A stretch of 64,000 nucleotides of DNA from Rhodanobacteraceae bacterium (GCA_003142815.1 PLNP01000053.1:56487-120486); one strand, 5' to 3'; counted from the first letter of the stretch, positions 27,847 to 38,618 are shown. Program-made: numbers and translations. The notes: a model not told the origin generated them from the sequence alone.

Positions 27847-27942
27847 TCGGACGTCTTTGTGTTCGATCGACGAAATCGCGCGACGGCGTCCGCGTCCGGA
27901 AAACCCCGACCCGCGCCAACGCTGATGGTCAGTTCATGGCGG

Positions 27943-28438
27943 CAATTTCAAGCTGATGGCCTGCAAGGACGAATACGACGTTGCGCCGCTGTACACCTCC
28001 GGCGAGTTCCAGCGCCGCATCGCGCAGACGTTGGACGGCGATTACAGATTGCGCTTCCATCTCGCGCCGCCGCTGCTCTCGAAAAAAGACGCCGACTGCC
28101 ACCTGATCAAGCGCGAATTCGGCGCTTGGGTGCTGCCCGCGTTCAAGCTGCTCGTGAAATTCAAATTCCTACGCGGTGGCGCGCTCGACATCTTCGGTCG
28201 CAGTGAAGAGCGGCGCACGGAACGCCGCTTGATCGAGGAGTATTTCGCGACGATCGACGAATTGCTCGCGACGATCGACGGCGACAATGCCGCGTTGGCC
28301 GCCAAAATCGCCAGCGTGCCCGAGCACATCCGCGGCTACGGCCACGTCAAGGCATGCCACCACGCCGATGCGATGAAACGCCAGCACGACCTGCTCGCGG
28401 CGTGGCGCAATCCGGCGGCCGCGCGGACCGCCGCGTGA
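27943..28438 (+). pseudogene. indolepyruvate ferredoxin oxidoreductase, C-terminal fragment
   Basis: Encodes the last ~160 residues of the same enzyme family: NFKLMACKDEYDVAPLYTSG, GDYRLRFHLAPPLLSKKDAD, REFGAWVLPAFKLLVKFK, LDIFGRSEERRTERRLIEEY and ASVPEHIRGYGHVK. It is a single open frame to the stop, but it begins mid-protein with no plausible start. An 82-base stretch at 28270-28351 matches 24598-24679 in the other fragment with five differences by eye. The two tails are therefore duplicates, separated by the c-di-GMP gene. Confidence 0.88.
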
Positions 28439-28470
28439 GGCGGGATCAGGGCGCGGTGGATAGTTGATAA

Positions 28471-28580
28471 ATCTATTCATTATCCATGCGTAATATCTCC
28501 AGAGAGCCCGCGCAACAGCGCATGGTTGCTGAGGATATTTCCATATTTTTCTTGATTATCTATTCATAAGTCTATTCAAT
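28471..28580 (+). promoter_or_regulatory. AT-rich control region with TCTATTCA repeats before the HipA-like gene
   Basis: The 149 bp between the oxidoreductase fragment and the HipA-like gene are markedly AT-rich compared with the surroundings. The octamer TCTATTCA occurs at 28472-28479, 28559-28566 and 28571-28578, the last two 12 bp apart and immediately upstream of the ATG at 28588. The repeats may be binding sites for an autoregulator such as the HTH at the N-terminus of the HipA-like protein. This is inference; no -35/-10 pair is assigned. Confidence 0.45.
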
Positions 28581-28587
28581 CGCTCGC

Positions 28588-29967
28588 ATGAGCGATACCA
28601 GAACCGTGCGCTTGGAAGCCCTGTTGCGCACGCGCGGTGCGCAGCCGGCGGCCGCGATCGCGGCCGAGCTCGGCGTCAGCCAGCCCACGATGTCGCGGCT
28701 GCTGTCGGCCGCGGATGCGCGCGTCGTGCGCATCGGTCGGGCGCGTGCGTCGCGCTACGCGCTGGCGCACGAGATCGCGCGCGCCGGCAGCCATTGGCCG
28801 CTGTATCGCATCGGCGCGGACCGCAAGCCGGAGACGCTCGGGGAGCTGCACGCGCTGCACGGCGACGCGTTCTATTTCGAATCCGCCGGATCGCGGCCAG
28901 CCCTCGTGCACGGCGACTTCGCCTCCGGCTTGTTCCCCGGTCTGCTGTGGTTTCTCGACGACCAGCGTCCGCAAGGTTTTCTCGGCCGTGCCTTTGCGCG
29001 CCGCGTCGCGACCGACATCGACGCGCCCGAAGATCCCCTGCGCTGGCGATCCGACGACATCGTGCTCGGCCTGCTGCGCCACGGCGACGACCTGCCCGGC
29101 GATCTGGTGCTCGGCGAGGCTTCACTGCAGCGCGCGTTGCGGAACATCTTCACGCCCATCGACGTGGTTCCCGCCGATGAACGCGTCGCGCGCTATCCGC
29201 AGCTCGCCGCCGCCGCGCTGCGCGGCGAGGACGTCGGCTCCTCCGCCGGCGGCGAGCAGCCCAAATTCGCGATCACCATGCAGAGCGGCGGCGACTACGT
29301 TCCGGTCATCGTCAAATTCAGCGACCGCGTCGGCTCGCCGAGCGGGCGGCGCTGGGCGGATCTGCTGGTCTGCGAGCATCACGCCTGCGAAGTACTCCAT
29401 GCGCACGCTTTGCCTGCCGCGCGCAGTGAGGTGATCGAAGCCGATTCGCGCATCTTCCTGCAGTCGACGCGCTTCGACCGCACCGCCTCGCTCGGCCGCC
29501 GCGGCCTCGTCTCGCTGGCCGCACTCGACGCCGCGTACTACGGCCACGGACGCATCGACTGGTGGCGCTTCGCGCCGCAGCTGCAACGCGATGGCTGGCT
29601 GGACGCAGACGACGCGCGCCGACTGCGCCTGTTTGGTTGGTACGGCGCCCTGATCGCGAACACCGACATGCACCTCGGCAACGCCGCGCTGCAACTCGCG
29701 GATGACTGCCCGCTGCCGCTCGCGCGCGCCTACGACATGCTGCCGATGCGCTTCCGCCCCGCCGCAAGCGGTGAAATCGTCGTGCGTAGATACGAAATCA
29801 CACTGCCGACGCCCGAGCATCACGACGACTGGCGTCATGCGGCAGTCATGGCCCAGGACTTCTGGCATCGTGTCACCGGCGACGCCCGGATATCCGCGGA
29901 ATTCCGCCGCATCGCCGACGATGCAGGCAACGCGCTCGGACGGGGTCTCGCGCACTTATCCGCCTGA
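28588..29967 (+). CDS. HipA-like serine/threonine kinase of the YjjJ (HipH) type with fused N-terminal HTH
   Basis: 459 aa. The first ~60 residues form a DNA-binding domain (AAAIAAELGVSQPTMSRLLS helix-turn-helix, then VVRIGRARASRYALAHEI wing). The rest is the HipA kinase fold: GDLVLGEASLQRAL, the phosphate-binding SSAGGEQPKF at about residue 220, ESD-type SRIFLQSTRFDR, the catalytic loop NTDMHLGNAAL at about 358, and the metal motif ARAYDMLPM. This domain order matches E. coli YjjJ, in which the DNA-binding part is on the kinase itself rather than on a separate HipB. No hipB-like gene is next to it. Targets are unknown (HipA proper phosphorylates GltX). Confidence 0.9.
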   Translation: MSDTRTVRLEALLRTRGAQPAAAIAAELGVSQPTMSRLLSAADARVVRIGRARASRYALAHEIARAGSHWPLYRIGADRKPETLGELHALHGDAFYFESAGSRPALVHGDFASGLFPGLLWFLDDQRPQGFLGRAFARRVATDIDAPEDPLRWRSDDIVLGLLRHGDDLPGDLVLGEASLQRALRNIFTPIDVVPADERVARYPQLAAAALRGEDVGSSAGGEQPKFAITMQSGGDYVPVIVKFSDRVGSPSGRRWADLLVCEHHACEVLHAHALPAARSEVIEADSRIFLQSTRFDRTASLGRRGLVSLAALDAAYYGHGRIDWWRFAPQLQRDGWLDADDARRLRLFGWYGALIANTDMHLGNAALQLADDCPLPLARAYDMLPMRFRPAASGEIVVRRYEITLPTPEHHDDWRHAAVMAQDFWHRVTGDARISAEFRRIADDAGNALGRGLAHLSA

Positions 29968-30077
29968 GCGTCGAACCGCGCGGCTTCGACGGCGATCGCG
30001 TTCGACCGCTTGCGCGGTCACTCGCCGACGCGGAACGCACACGCGTCCGTTTGTGCTGGACGAGCGGCCCGCCCAGC

Positions 30078-33000
30078 ATGCACCATGACAGGTTGCATTC
30101 GGTCTTTCCTGATCATCCAGTGGACGAAATCACGTTCCGCCAATTGCTGAGCCGCCACGTCGGCACGCTGCTCGACACGCGCACGCTGCAGAAGGGCGCG
30201 GAGTATCTCAATCGGGGTCGCGTGCTCCGCATGCATTACGAACCCGGCGACGGCGAAGGCGCGTTGATCGGCATGGTCAAGGGCAGCGCGGTTGATCCCT
30301 ACGCGGCTGGCGTGCGCATCGTGCAAGACGGCGCGCGCGTCAAGCTTGACAGCTATTGCACGTGTCCCATGGAAATGGCGTGCAAACACGTCGCGGCGAC
30401 CGTGCTGCGCGCGATGCGAGGTGAGAGTCAGCGGTTGTTGGCGAGTGCTGCACCGCCGCCCGGTCCGCAGCTCGGCGCGTGGAAATACTGGCTCGACGGT
30501 TTGCAATCGCCGGCAACGCGTGCCGCTGCGCGTGTGCCGATTGCGGAGCACGCTGGCACGGTCTGCGGAATTCTCTTGTGTGCGAGCGAAGAAGACATCA
30601 TGCCGCTGGTGCTCGCGCAAGCGGTGCGATTGAAGCCGGGCAAGCGTGGCGGCTTCGTATCGCCGCGCTCGCTGCAGCCCTCGCCGTTCGATCCGGCGCC
30701 GTGGAGTGGCCTCAGCGCCGACGAATTTCGCCTGGTCGCCGCGTTGCGCATGCGCGCACCGGCAGACGCGGGTTCAGCCGAATGGTTCGAACTGCACGGT
30801 GCCGCGGACGAGGCGTTGCTGGAAACGCTGCTGGGCGCGCTGCCTTGTTTCTTCGAAAAGCCCGCATCCGGGCAATTGAAGCTCGGACCCAAGCGCGCGC
30901 TGCGCATCGGCTGGGACGCGCGTGAGGACGGCACGCAGAAACTCGCGTTGAGCGTCGATGCGGCCTCGCCGAAAACACGGCTGCTGCGCATCAACGGGCT
31001 CTGGTACTGCGATCCGGTCACGCGCGAAATCGGTCGCGTCGATGGCGAGGCACGCCTCGCCGAGGCGGTGCTGCGCGCACCGTCCTTGTTGCCGGAACAG
31101 GTGCCGTTGTTGATGGAACGCTGGCAGGATGCGCCGCTGCTCGCGACGCTGCCGAAGCCGGAGGCAACCGGCGAGATCGAACGCCGCGAGGTCAAGCCGG
31201 TGCCGGTGTTGACGCTGCGCACAGTCGCGACGCATGGGTTTGGCGCTACGCGCCAACAGACCGGTTGCGTACGACTCGCATTCGACTACGCCGACGTGCG
31301 TCTGCCCGCGTCGCCGGCACCGCCGAAAGAGCGCCGTCGCCAGGACGGACGCGTGATCGAAATCGTGCGCGATCGCGCCAACGAGATCGTGGCGTTCGAA
31401 CGCCTCGAAGAGGTCGGCCTGGTCCCCGCGGAGCTGTTCGGGCGCCTTCCTGGCATCGCGCGCGATGCGTTCGATGACAACGACTTCGTGCTCGAACACG
31501 GTCGCGGCACGCTCGCCGGCGCCGACCAGCTGTTCGCTCTGACGCCGCGGCTGCGCGATCTCGGCTTTCGCCTCGAATCCGCCGACGGCTTTCCGTTCGA
31601 TCTGCTCGACGAGCCGGACGCGGACGCCTGGTACGCCGAGATCGAGGAATCCGGCAACCCGTGGTTCGATTTGCGTCTCGGCATCGACATCGGCGGCGAG
31701 CGCATCGACCTGTTGCCGGTGCTGCACCGCCTGCTATCCGATCCCGCGTTTCCGTTGTCGCCGCGCAAGGGCGAGGCGGATGACGCGGTCTGGCTGGTGC
31801 CGATCGATGCGCGTCGGCGCGTACCGTTGCCGCTCGCGAAGCTGCGCGAATTGATCGCGCCGCTGCTCGAATGGCTGCAAGGCCTGCTCACTGAACACGA
31901 TGGCGCGCTGCGCCTGCGCCGTGCCCAGGCCGGCGTGCTCGACGAACTCGCGAAGGGCATGCAGCGCCCCTGGCTTGGCGGCGAACGCCTGCGCGCCGAA
32001 CTCGAACGCCAACGCGCGCCGCGCGAACCCGCGCTGGAGCCGGAAGGTTTTCGTGCGACCTTGCGCGGTTACCAGCGCGACGGCCTCGCCTGGCTTGGGT
32101 TTCTCGCCGACGCCGGGCTCGGTGGCATCCTCGCCGACGACATGGGCCTCGGCAAGACCGTGCAGGTGCTCGCGCATCTGCTCGCCGAAAAGCATCGCGG
32201 TCGTCTCGACAAGCCCGCGCTGGTGATCGCACCGACCAGTCTGGTCGCGAACTGGCATGACGAGGCCGAACGCTTCGTGCCGGATCTTTCCGTGCTCGTC
32301 GTGCACGGCCCTGCGCGCGCGGGCCTGCATGCGGAGATACCGCACCATGACCTTGTGATCACTACCTACCCGCTGCTGATGCGCGACCGCGACGCGCTGA
32401 TCGAACACGATTACTCGGTGCTCGTGCTCGACGAGGCGCAGGTGATCAAGAACGCGAAGAGCCAGGCCGCGAAGATCGTGCGTGAGTTGAAGGCGCGCCA
32501 GCGCATCGCGATGACCGGCACGCCGCTGGAGAACCATCTCGGCGAGCTGTGGGCCGAGTTCGATGCAGTCGAGCCGGGGCTGCTCGGCGACGACAAACGC
32601 TTCACGAAGTTCTTCCGCACGCCGATCGAGAAGCATGGCGACGTCGAGAAACGCGAACGCCTGGTCCGGCGCATCGCGCCGCTGCTGTTGCGCCGGCGCA
32701 AGGAGGATGTGCTGACCGAGCTGCCGCCGAAAACAGAGATCGTGCGCCGCATCGAACTCGAAGGCGGCCAACGCGAACTCTACGAGGCGTTGCGCCTGAC
32801 CCAGCACGAGCGTGTGCTCGAAGAGGTGAAGAAACGCGGCCTCGCGCAGAGCGGCATCATCGTGCTCGACGCGCTGCTGAAACTGCGCCAGGCCTGCTGC
32901 GATCCACGCCTGGTCAAGCTCGACGGCGCGAAGCGTGTGAAGGAGTCGGCCAAGCTTGATTACCTGCTCGAGCTGCTCGCGAGCCTGGTCGATGAGGGGC

Positions 33001-33461
33001 GGCGCGTGCTCGTGTTCAGCCAATTCGCCGAGATGCTCGCGCTGATCGCGGGCGCGCTCGATGCGCGCAAGCTCGATCATCAGATGCTGACCGGCAACAC
33101 GCCGGGCACCGCACGCGCGGCGCTGGTCAAGCGCTTCCAGTCCGGCCAGGTGCCGCTGTTCCTGATCAGCCTGAAGGCCGGCGGCGTCGGTCTCAACCTG
33201 ACCGCGGCCGACACCGTGATCCATTACGACCCGTGGTGGAATCCCGCAGTCGAGGCGCAGGCGACCGACCGCGCACACCGCATCGGCCAGGACAAGCCGG
33301 TGTTTGTCTACAAGCTGATCTGCGCCGGCACCGTCGAGGAAAAGATCCAGGCCCTGCAGCAGCGCAAGGCCGAACTCGCGCGCGCGGTGCTCGACGGCGG
33401 CAGCACGCAGAGCGCGCGCTTCGAGGAAGCGGACCTCGCCGAGTTGTTCGCGCCGCTATAA
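30078..33461 (+). CDS. SWIM zinc-finger SNF2-family helicase
   Basis: 1127 aa. A SWIM zinc finger (YCTCPMEMACKHVAATVL, CxCxnCxH) lies at about residues 92-108. A long poorly conserved middle follows. The Swi2/Snf2 ATPase core has RGYQRDGLAWLGFLADAG, Walker A ADDMGLGKTVQVLAHLL (~688), VIAPTSLVANW, VLDEAQVIKNAKSQ (DEAQ box, ~785), MTGTPLENHLGELW, FSQFAEMLALI, LISLKAGGVGLNLTAADTVI and ATDRAHRIGQDKPVFVYKL. The C-terminal half is typical of bacterial RapA/HepA-like SNF2 proteins. It probably remodels protein-DNA complexes; a defence role is possible but has no partner gene here. GTG 30051 would add nine residues; ATG 30078 is preferred. Confidence 0.93.
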   Translation: MHHDRLHSVFPDHPVDEITFRQLLSRHVGTLLDTRTLQKGAEYLNRGRVLRMHYEPGDGEGALIGMVKGSAVDPYAAGVRIVQDGARVKLDSYCTCPMEMACKHVAATVLRAMRGESQRLLASAAPPPGPQLGAWKYWLDGLQSPATRAAARVPIAEHAGTVCGILLCASEEDIMPLVLAQAVRLKPGKRGGFVSPRSLQPSPFDPAPWSGLSADEFRLVAALRMRAPADAGSAEWFELHGAADEALLETLLGALPCFFEKPASGQLKLGPKRALRIGWDAREDGTQKLALSVDAASPKTRLLRINGLWYCDPVTREIGRVDGEARLAEAVLRAPSLLPEQVPLLMERWQDAPLLATLPKPEATGEIERREVKPVPVLTLRTVATHGFGATRQQTGCVRLAFDYADVRLPASPAPPKERRRQDGRVIEIVRDRANEIVAFERLEEVGLVPAELFGRLPGIARDAFDDNDFVLEHGRGTLAGADQLFALTPRLRDLGFRLESADGFPFDLLDEPDADAWYAEIEESGNPWFDLRLGIDIGGERIDLLPVLHRLLSDPAFPLSPRKGEADDAVWLVPIDARRRVPLPLAKLRELIAPLLEWLQGLLTEHDGALRLRRAQAGVLDELAKGMQRPWLGGERLRAELERQRAPREPALEPEGFRATLRGYQRDGLAWLGFLADAGLGGILADDMGLGKTVQVLAHLLAEKHRGRLDKPALVIAPTSLVANWHDEAERFVPDLSVLVVHGPARAGLHAEIPHHDLVITTYPLLMRDRDALIEHDYSVLVLDEAQVIKNAKSQAAKIVRELKARQRIAMTGTPLENHLGELWAEFDAVEPGLLGDDKRFTKFFRTPIEKHGDVEKRERLVRRIAPLLLRRRKEDVLTELPPKTEIVRRIELEGGQRELYEALRLTQHERVLEEVKKRGLAQSGIIVLDALLKLRQACCDPRLVKLDGAKRVKESAKLDYLLELLASLVDEGRRVLVFSQFAEMLALIAGALDARKLDHQMLTGNTPGTARAALVKRFQSGQVPLFLISLKAGGVGLNLTAADTVIHYDPWWNPAVEAQATDRAHRIGQDKPVFVYKLICAGTVEEKIQALQQRKAELARAVLDGGSTQSARFEEADLAELFAPL

Positions 33462-33565
33462 GCGCATTTTTTTCCTTCCCCTGCGAAGCGGGGGACAAAA
33501 CGGCAGGGTCGACGTCTGCATATTACGTTCACGCTGCGCGCCCGCACCACGCTGATCCGGGTGAT

Positions 33566-33805
33566 CCAATTCCTGAGTTCAAGTCCGAGGCCGCCGAACG
33601 CGCCTTCTGGAAAGCACACGACAGGTCCGACTATGTGGATTGGAGCAAAGCCAGGCGCGTTTCGTTTCCGAACCTGAAAGTGTCGACGCGATCGATCTCC
33701 CTGCGCCTGCCCGAGCTTCTGCTTGAGCGCATCCGCGCTCAGGCAAACAGGATGGACGTTCCTTATCAGTCCCTCATGAAGATGTGTATCCGGCATTGCT
33801 TCTAA
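33566..33805 (+). pseudogene. CopG/BrnA-type antitoxin remnant
   Basis: The frame contains PIPEFKSEAAERAFWKAHD, SDYVDWSKARRVSFPNLK and ISLRLPELLLERIRAQANRM, followed by DVPYQSLMK. This is the hallmark sequence of CopG-family (BrnA-like) antitoxins with a ribbon-helix-helix. There is no ATG, GTG or TTG in frame near the natural beginning. The end (MCIRHCF, stop) departs from the usual KxWLAEK tail, so both ends look damaged. No toxin gene is recognisable on either side. The 33806-34030 stretch shows short open frames in both directions but nothing I can name. Confidence 0.7.
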
Positions 33806-34030
33806 TGTCATCTGTATTGAGCTCGTCGCGGCGCCGTAGCAGTGATCGTTTGATGAACATCATCCCAAGCGAGCTGGATCGCCCTTGGCCACGGATCGTC
33901 TTGTCGACGAACGGCTCGTCAGGTCGGTTTCTGTCTTTCGCGTCAATCGCAGCTTGCACCGAAGCATGGGATCGTTTGTGACCGCCGCGCCGATCGCAGT
34001 CATTCATCGCGGGCAAATCGTCTTCGAGGC

Positions 34031-34717
34031 CTAGACCAGATCGATGTACTGGAACCGCCCGTCGCGCAGCACACGTTCGCCGCGTGCCAAATTCAGCGGC
34101 TCGCACCACAGCGGACCCGCGTAGACGCAGGTATGGAACTCGCCATTCTCGCCGCAGGGATCGCAGGATGGCGGCAGTTCGTCGAGCAGGTCCGCGTCGA
34201 ACTCGCGGCCGCAGAACGCGGCGTCGAGTCGCTGCGTGTCGACGCAGCAGAGGATCGCGCGGTGGCCGTCGGCGATGAAACGGCGCGCGAGTCGCATCGT
34301 GTCCTCGCCCCACAGCGGAAAATGTCCGCGCCAGCCGCAGCGCGCAAGCTGGTGTTCGCGATACGCGCGCACGTCGGCGAGATAGAGGTCGCCGAACGCG
34401 ATCGTGTCGATGCCGGGCGTTCGTGCGCGCGCCTCGTCCAACGCGTTCGCGAAAGCGGTTTCGTAGACGTCGTTCGTGGCCTGCGGCGGAATCCGCGTTT
34501 CGATCAGCGGCAGCCGCAGGCGTTCGGCCTGGGCGTGCAGGATTGAGCGGCGCACGCCGTGGATGCTGATGCGATCATATTCGGCTGTGACCGTGGTCAG
34601 CAGGCCTTCGACTCTCCAGCGCGGGTCGCCGAGCAGACGTTGCAGCGCGAGCGCGGAATCCTTGCCGCCGCTCCAGGCGAGCAGCAGCGGCGTCGTCACG
34701 GCGTGCTCCGTTGCCAC
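34031..34717 (-). CDS. Dph6-like adenine nucleotide alpha-hydrolase (diphthine-ammonia ligase family)
   Basis: 228 aa of the PP-loop ATPase superfamily: LLLAWSGGKDSALALQRLL at residues 11-29. Then come TTVTAEYDRISIHGVRRSIL, IAFGDLYLADVRAYREHQL and the C-terminal DPCGENGEFHTCVYAGPLW, the signature of the Dph6/MJ0570 family. Bacteria lack diphthamide, so the substrate here is unknown; an ATP-dependent amidation or tRNA/protein modification is plausible. Its start overlaps the end of the upstream DUF938 methyltransferase gene by 22 bases, implying one transcript. Confidence 0.88.
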   Translation of the reverse strand: MATEHAVTTPLLLAWSGGKDSALALQRLLGDPRWRVEGLLTTVTAEYDRISIHGVRRSILHAQAERLRLPLIETRIPPQATNDVYETAFANALDEARARTPGIDTIAFGDLYLADVRAYREHQLARCGWRGHFPLWGEDTMRLARRFIADGHRAILCCVDTQRLDAAFCGREFDADLLDELPPSCDPCGENGEFHTCVYAGPLWCEPLNLARGERVLRDGRFQYIDLV

Positions 34718-35298
34718 AGGCGCAGGTGGTTGTTGGCCGGCATCGCGATGTCCTCGTGCAGCACGAAGCCGGCCGCGTTCGCGAGCGCATCGACCGCTGC
34801 GGCATCGCGGATGCCCATGTGCGGCGCGCGCGCTTTCAGCGAAGCGTCGAACGCGGCGTTGCTGTCGCTCGTGAAGCGCCCGTCGATATTGAACGGACCG
34901 TAGATCGCGAGCTTCGCATCGGTAGTCGTCACACCGGGCAGCGCGGCGAAGAACGCCTCGACCTCGGGCCAGCCCATGATGTGCAAGGTGTTCGCGCTGA
35001 ACACCGCGTCGAACGGTCCGCTAGGCCATGGGCCGCTTGCGACGTCGAGCGTGATCGGCGCGGGCGTATTCAGCAGCGCCGCCTCGTCGAGCCAGGCACG
35101 GCTGTCGGGAAGATTCTCGGCGCGATCGGACGTTTGCCAGACGAGCTGCGACAGCGCCGCCGCGAAATGCGCCGCGTGCTGGCCGGTGCCGCTGCCGACT
35201 TCGAGCACATGCCTGCGATCGGCGAAGAAGTCGCGCAGCACCGCAAGGATCGGTTCGCGATTGCGTTCGCAGGCGGGGGAAAAGGGTTTCTCGATCAT
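34696..35298 (-). CDS. DUF938 SAM-dependent methyltransferase-like protein
   Basis: 200 aa from ATG 35298. It starts with the DUF938 phrase KPFSPACERNREPIL, then motif I HVLEVGSGTGQHAAHFA. Further family phrases are LVWQTSDRAENL, FDAVFSANTLHIMGWPEVEA, LAIYGPFNIDGRFTSDSNAA and HEDIAMPANNHLRLW. Class I methyltransferase fold; substrate unknown. Coupled by overlap to the Dph6-like gene. The upstream 35299-35506 gap holds an inverted repeat. Confidence 0.88.
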   Translation of the reverse strand: MIEKPFSPACERNREPILAVLRDFFADRRHVLEVGSGTGQHAAHFAAALSQLVWQTSDRAENLPDSRAWLDEAALLNTPAPITLDVASGPWPSGPFDAVFSANTLHIMGWPEVEAFFAALPGVTTTDAKLAIYGPFNIDGRFTSDSNAAFDASLKARAPHMGIRDAAAVDALANAAGFVLHEDIAMPANNHLRLWQRSTP

Positions 35299-35369
35299 CG
35301 CTGAAGTGTGTGCTGGGCGGCGACGCAAAGCGAATCCGGGCGGCCGCTGTGCGATCCTATTGGCTCATC

Positions 35370-35471
35370 AAACAAATCGTCGTCCCGGCGAACGCCGGGA
35401 TCCAGCGCCTCGCCTTCGCTCGAAGGCACTGGGTTCCGGCGTTCGCCGGAACAACGAGGGTGGTTTGTTTG
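35370..35471. repeat. ~100-bp inverted repeat of CGTC-type palindromes
   Basis: The left arm starts AAACAAATCGTCGTCCC and contains GGCGAACGCCGGGATCCAG. The right arm, read in reverse complement, is AAACAAACCACCCTCG followed by GTTCCGGCGAACGCCGG and AACCCAG. Each arm is itself a short hairpin, giving a cruciform-like structure between the DUF938 gene and the SpmA/B-like gene. It belongs to the family seen at 6041, 15228 and 52564. Confidence 0.7.
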
Positions 35472-35506
35472 AGTCCGCCAACGCACTCCGCAACCGATCG
35501 GTACGC

Positions 35507-36736
35507 ATGCTCAACCGTCTCTGGCTCGGCTTCTTCCTGGTCGCCGCAATCGCGGCACTCGCGCAATGGCTGATCGGCGGCAACGCCGGCGTGTTCGCCG
35601 CGATGGTCGCGAGCTTGTTCGACATGGCGAAACTGTCGGTCGACGTGATGCTGCTGCTGTTCGGCACGTTGACGCTCTGGCTCGGTTTCCTGCGCATCGC
35701 GGAACGGGCTGGCCTGATCGCTCTGCTTGCGCGTGCGCTCGGGCCGCTGTTCGCGCGGTTGATGCCGGAGGTGCCGCGCGGGCATCCGGCGATCGGCCTG
35801 ATGACTCTGAATTTCGCCGCGAACATGCTCGGCCTCGACAACGCGGCGACGCCGATCGGCTTGCGCGCGATGCGCGAGTTGCAGACGCTGAATCCGAGCG
35901 CGAGCACGGCGAGCAACGCGCAGATCCTGTTCCTGGTCTTGAACGCGTCGTCGCTGACCCTGCTGCCGGTGTCGATCTTCATGTATCGCGCGCAGCAGGG
36001 CGCGCACGATCCGACCCTGGTGTTCGTGCCGATCCTGCTCGCGACCAGCGCGTCGACATTTACCGGCCTGTTCGCAGTCGCGTTCATGCAGAAAATAAAA
36101 CTTCACGATCCGGTCGTGCTGGCCTGGCTCGGCGCGGCATCGCTTCTGCTGGGCAGCTTCATCGCGTTGCTCGCGAGCTTCTCCGGTGCGGCGTTGGCGG
36201 CGTTCTCGTCATTGCTCGGCAACTTCATGATGTTCGCGATCGTGATGGTGTTCCTGATCGCCGGCGCTTGGCGCAAGGTGCCGCTCTACGAAAGCTTCGT
36301 CGACGGCGCAAAACAGGGGTTCGAGGTCGCGAAGAGCCTGCTGCCGTATCTGGTCGCGATGCTGTGCGCGATCGGTGTGCTGCGCGCATCGGGTGCGCTC
36401 GACTTCGTGCTCGACGGGGTGCGCTGGCTCACCCAGGTGGCTGGCCTCGATACGCGTTTCGTGGATGCGCTGCCGACCGCGCTGGTCAAGCCGTTCTCCG
36501 GCAGCGCCGCGCGCGCGATGCTGATCGAGACCATGAAATCGCACGGCGTCGACAGCTTCCCGGCGCTGCTCGCCGCGACCGTGCAGGGCAGCACCGAGAC
36601 GACGTTCTATGTGCTCGCGGTCTACTACGGCGCGGTCGGCATCCAGCGCGCGCGGCACACGGTCGGCTGCGCACTGCTGGCCGATCTCGCCGGTGTGCTC
36701 GCGTCGATCGCGGTGTGCTACTGGTTTTTTGGCTGA
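35507..36736 (+). CDS. SpmA/SpmB-like nucleoside-recognition (Gate) domain membrane protein
   Basis: 409-aa polytopic membrane protein. The first half contains LRIAERAGLIALLARALGPL, HPAIGLMTLNFAANMLGLDN and ATPIGLRAMREL, as in SpmA. The second half has ESFVDGAKQGFEVAKSLLPY, PFSGSAARAMLIETM and TVQGSTETTFYVLAVYYGA, as in SpmB. It is thus a fused SpmA-SpmB protein, a form common in non-sporulating bacteria, with unknown transport role. Start ATG 35507 is placed just after the inverted repeat. Confidence 0.88.
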   Translation: MLNRLWLGFFLVAAIAALAQWLIGGNAGVFAAMVASLFDMAKLSVDVMLLLFGTLTLWLGFLRIAERAGLIALLARALGPLFARLMPEVPRGHPAIGLMTLNFAANMLGLDNAATPIGLRAMRELQTLNPSASTASNAQILFLVLNASSLTLLPVSIFMYRAQQGAHDPTLVFVPILLATSASTFTGLFAVAFMQKIKLHDPVVLAWLGAASLLLGSFIALLASFSGAALAAFSSLLGNFMMFAIVMVFLIAGAWRKVPLYESFVDGAKQGFEVAKSLLPYLVAMLCAIGVLRASGALDFVLDGVRWLTQVAGLDTRFVDALPTALVKPFSGSAARAMLIETMKSHGVDSFPALLAATVQGSTETTFYVLAVYYGAVGIQRARHTVGCALLADLAGVLASIAVCYWFFG

Positions 36737-36857
36737 GTGGAATCCAATCCTGCGGTGCTGAGCCCGCCGCACCAGCGTGCGCCGAAATCCTACGCGACAG
36801 CGCGACATTTCCCGATCGAGGCGATCGTAGCGCCGCACTAACCTGATCGCTTCGTGA

Positions 36858-38549
<1,692 letters not shown>

Positions 38550-38584
38550 GCGGGTGGCGGGACACGGTCGCTGTCGTCCTGTGC

Positions 38585-38618
38585 TCCCTCTCCCCGATGC
38601 TCGGGGGAGAGGGCTTTT
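38585..38618 (+). terminator. intrinsic terminator after ligB
   Basis: Stem CCCTCTCCCCGA (38586-38597) pairs with TCGGGGGAGAGGG (38601-38613), followed by CTTTT. It lies between convergent ligB and the esterase gene. Confidence 0.75.

Noticed and set aside
31734-33278. 514-codon minus-strand frame opposite the SNF2 helicase core
   Set aside because: The helicase motifs on the plus strand are complete; the antisense frame has none.
33469-33496. Terminator after the SNF2 helicase
   Set aside because: The CCCCTGC/GCGGGG hairpin is preceded, not followed, by a T-run on the plus strand, so it does not fit an intrinsic terminator for that gene.
28588-33805. HipA-like kinase, SNF2 helicase and antitoxin remnant as one anti-phage defence island
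   Set aside because: The genes are separately spaced, lack known partner effectors or nucleases, and are flanked by housekeeping genes; no known defence system has this set.
33774-34313. 179-codon minus-strand frame downstream of the Dph6-like gene
   Set aside because: Its first half is an out-of-frame copy of the Dph6-like gene. The remaining end has no recognised family, though 33780-34020 is left unexplained.
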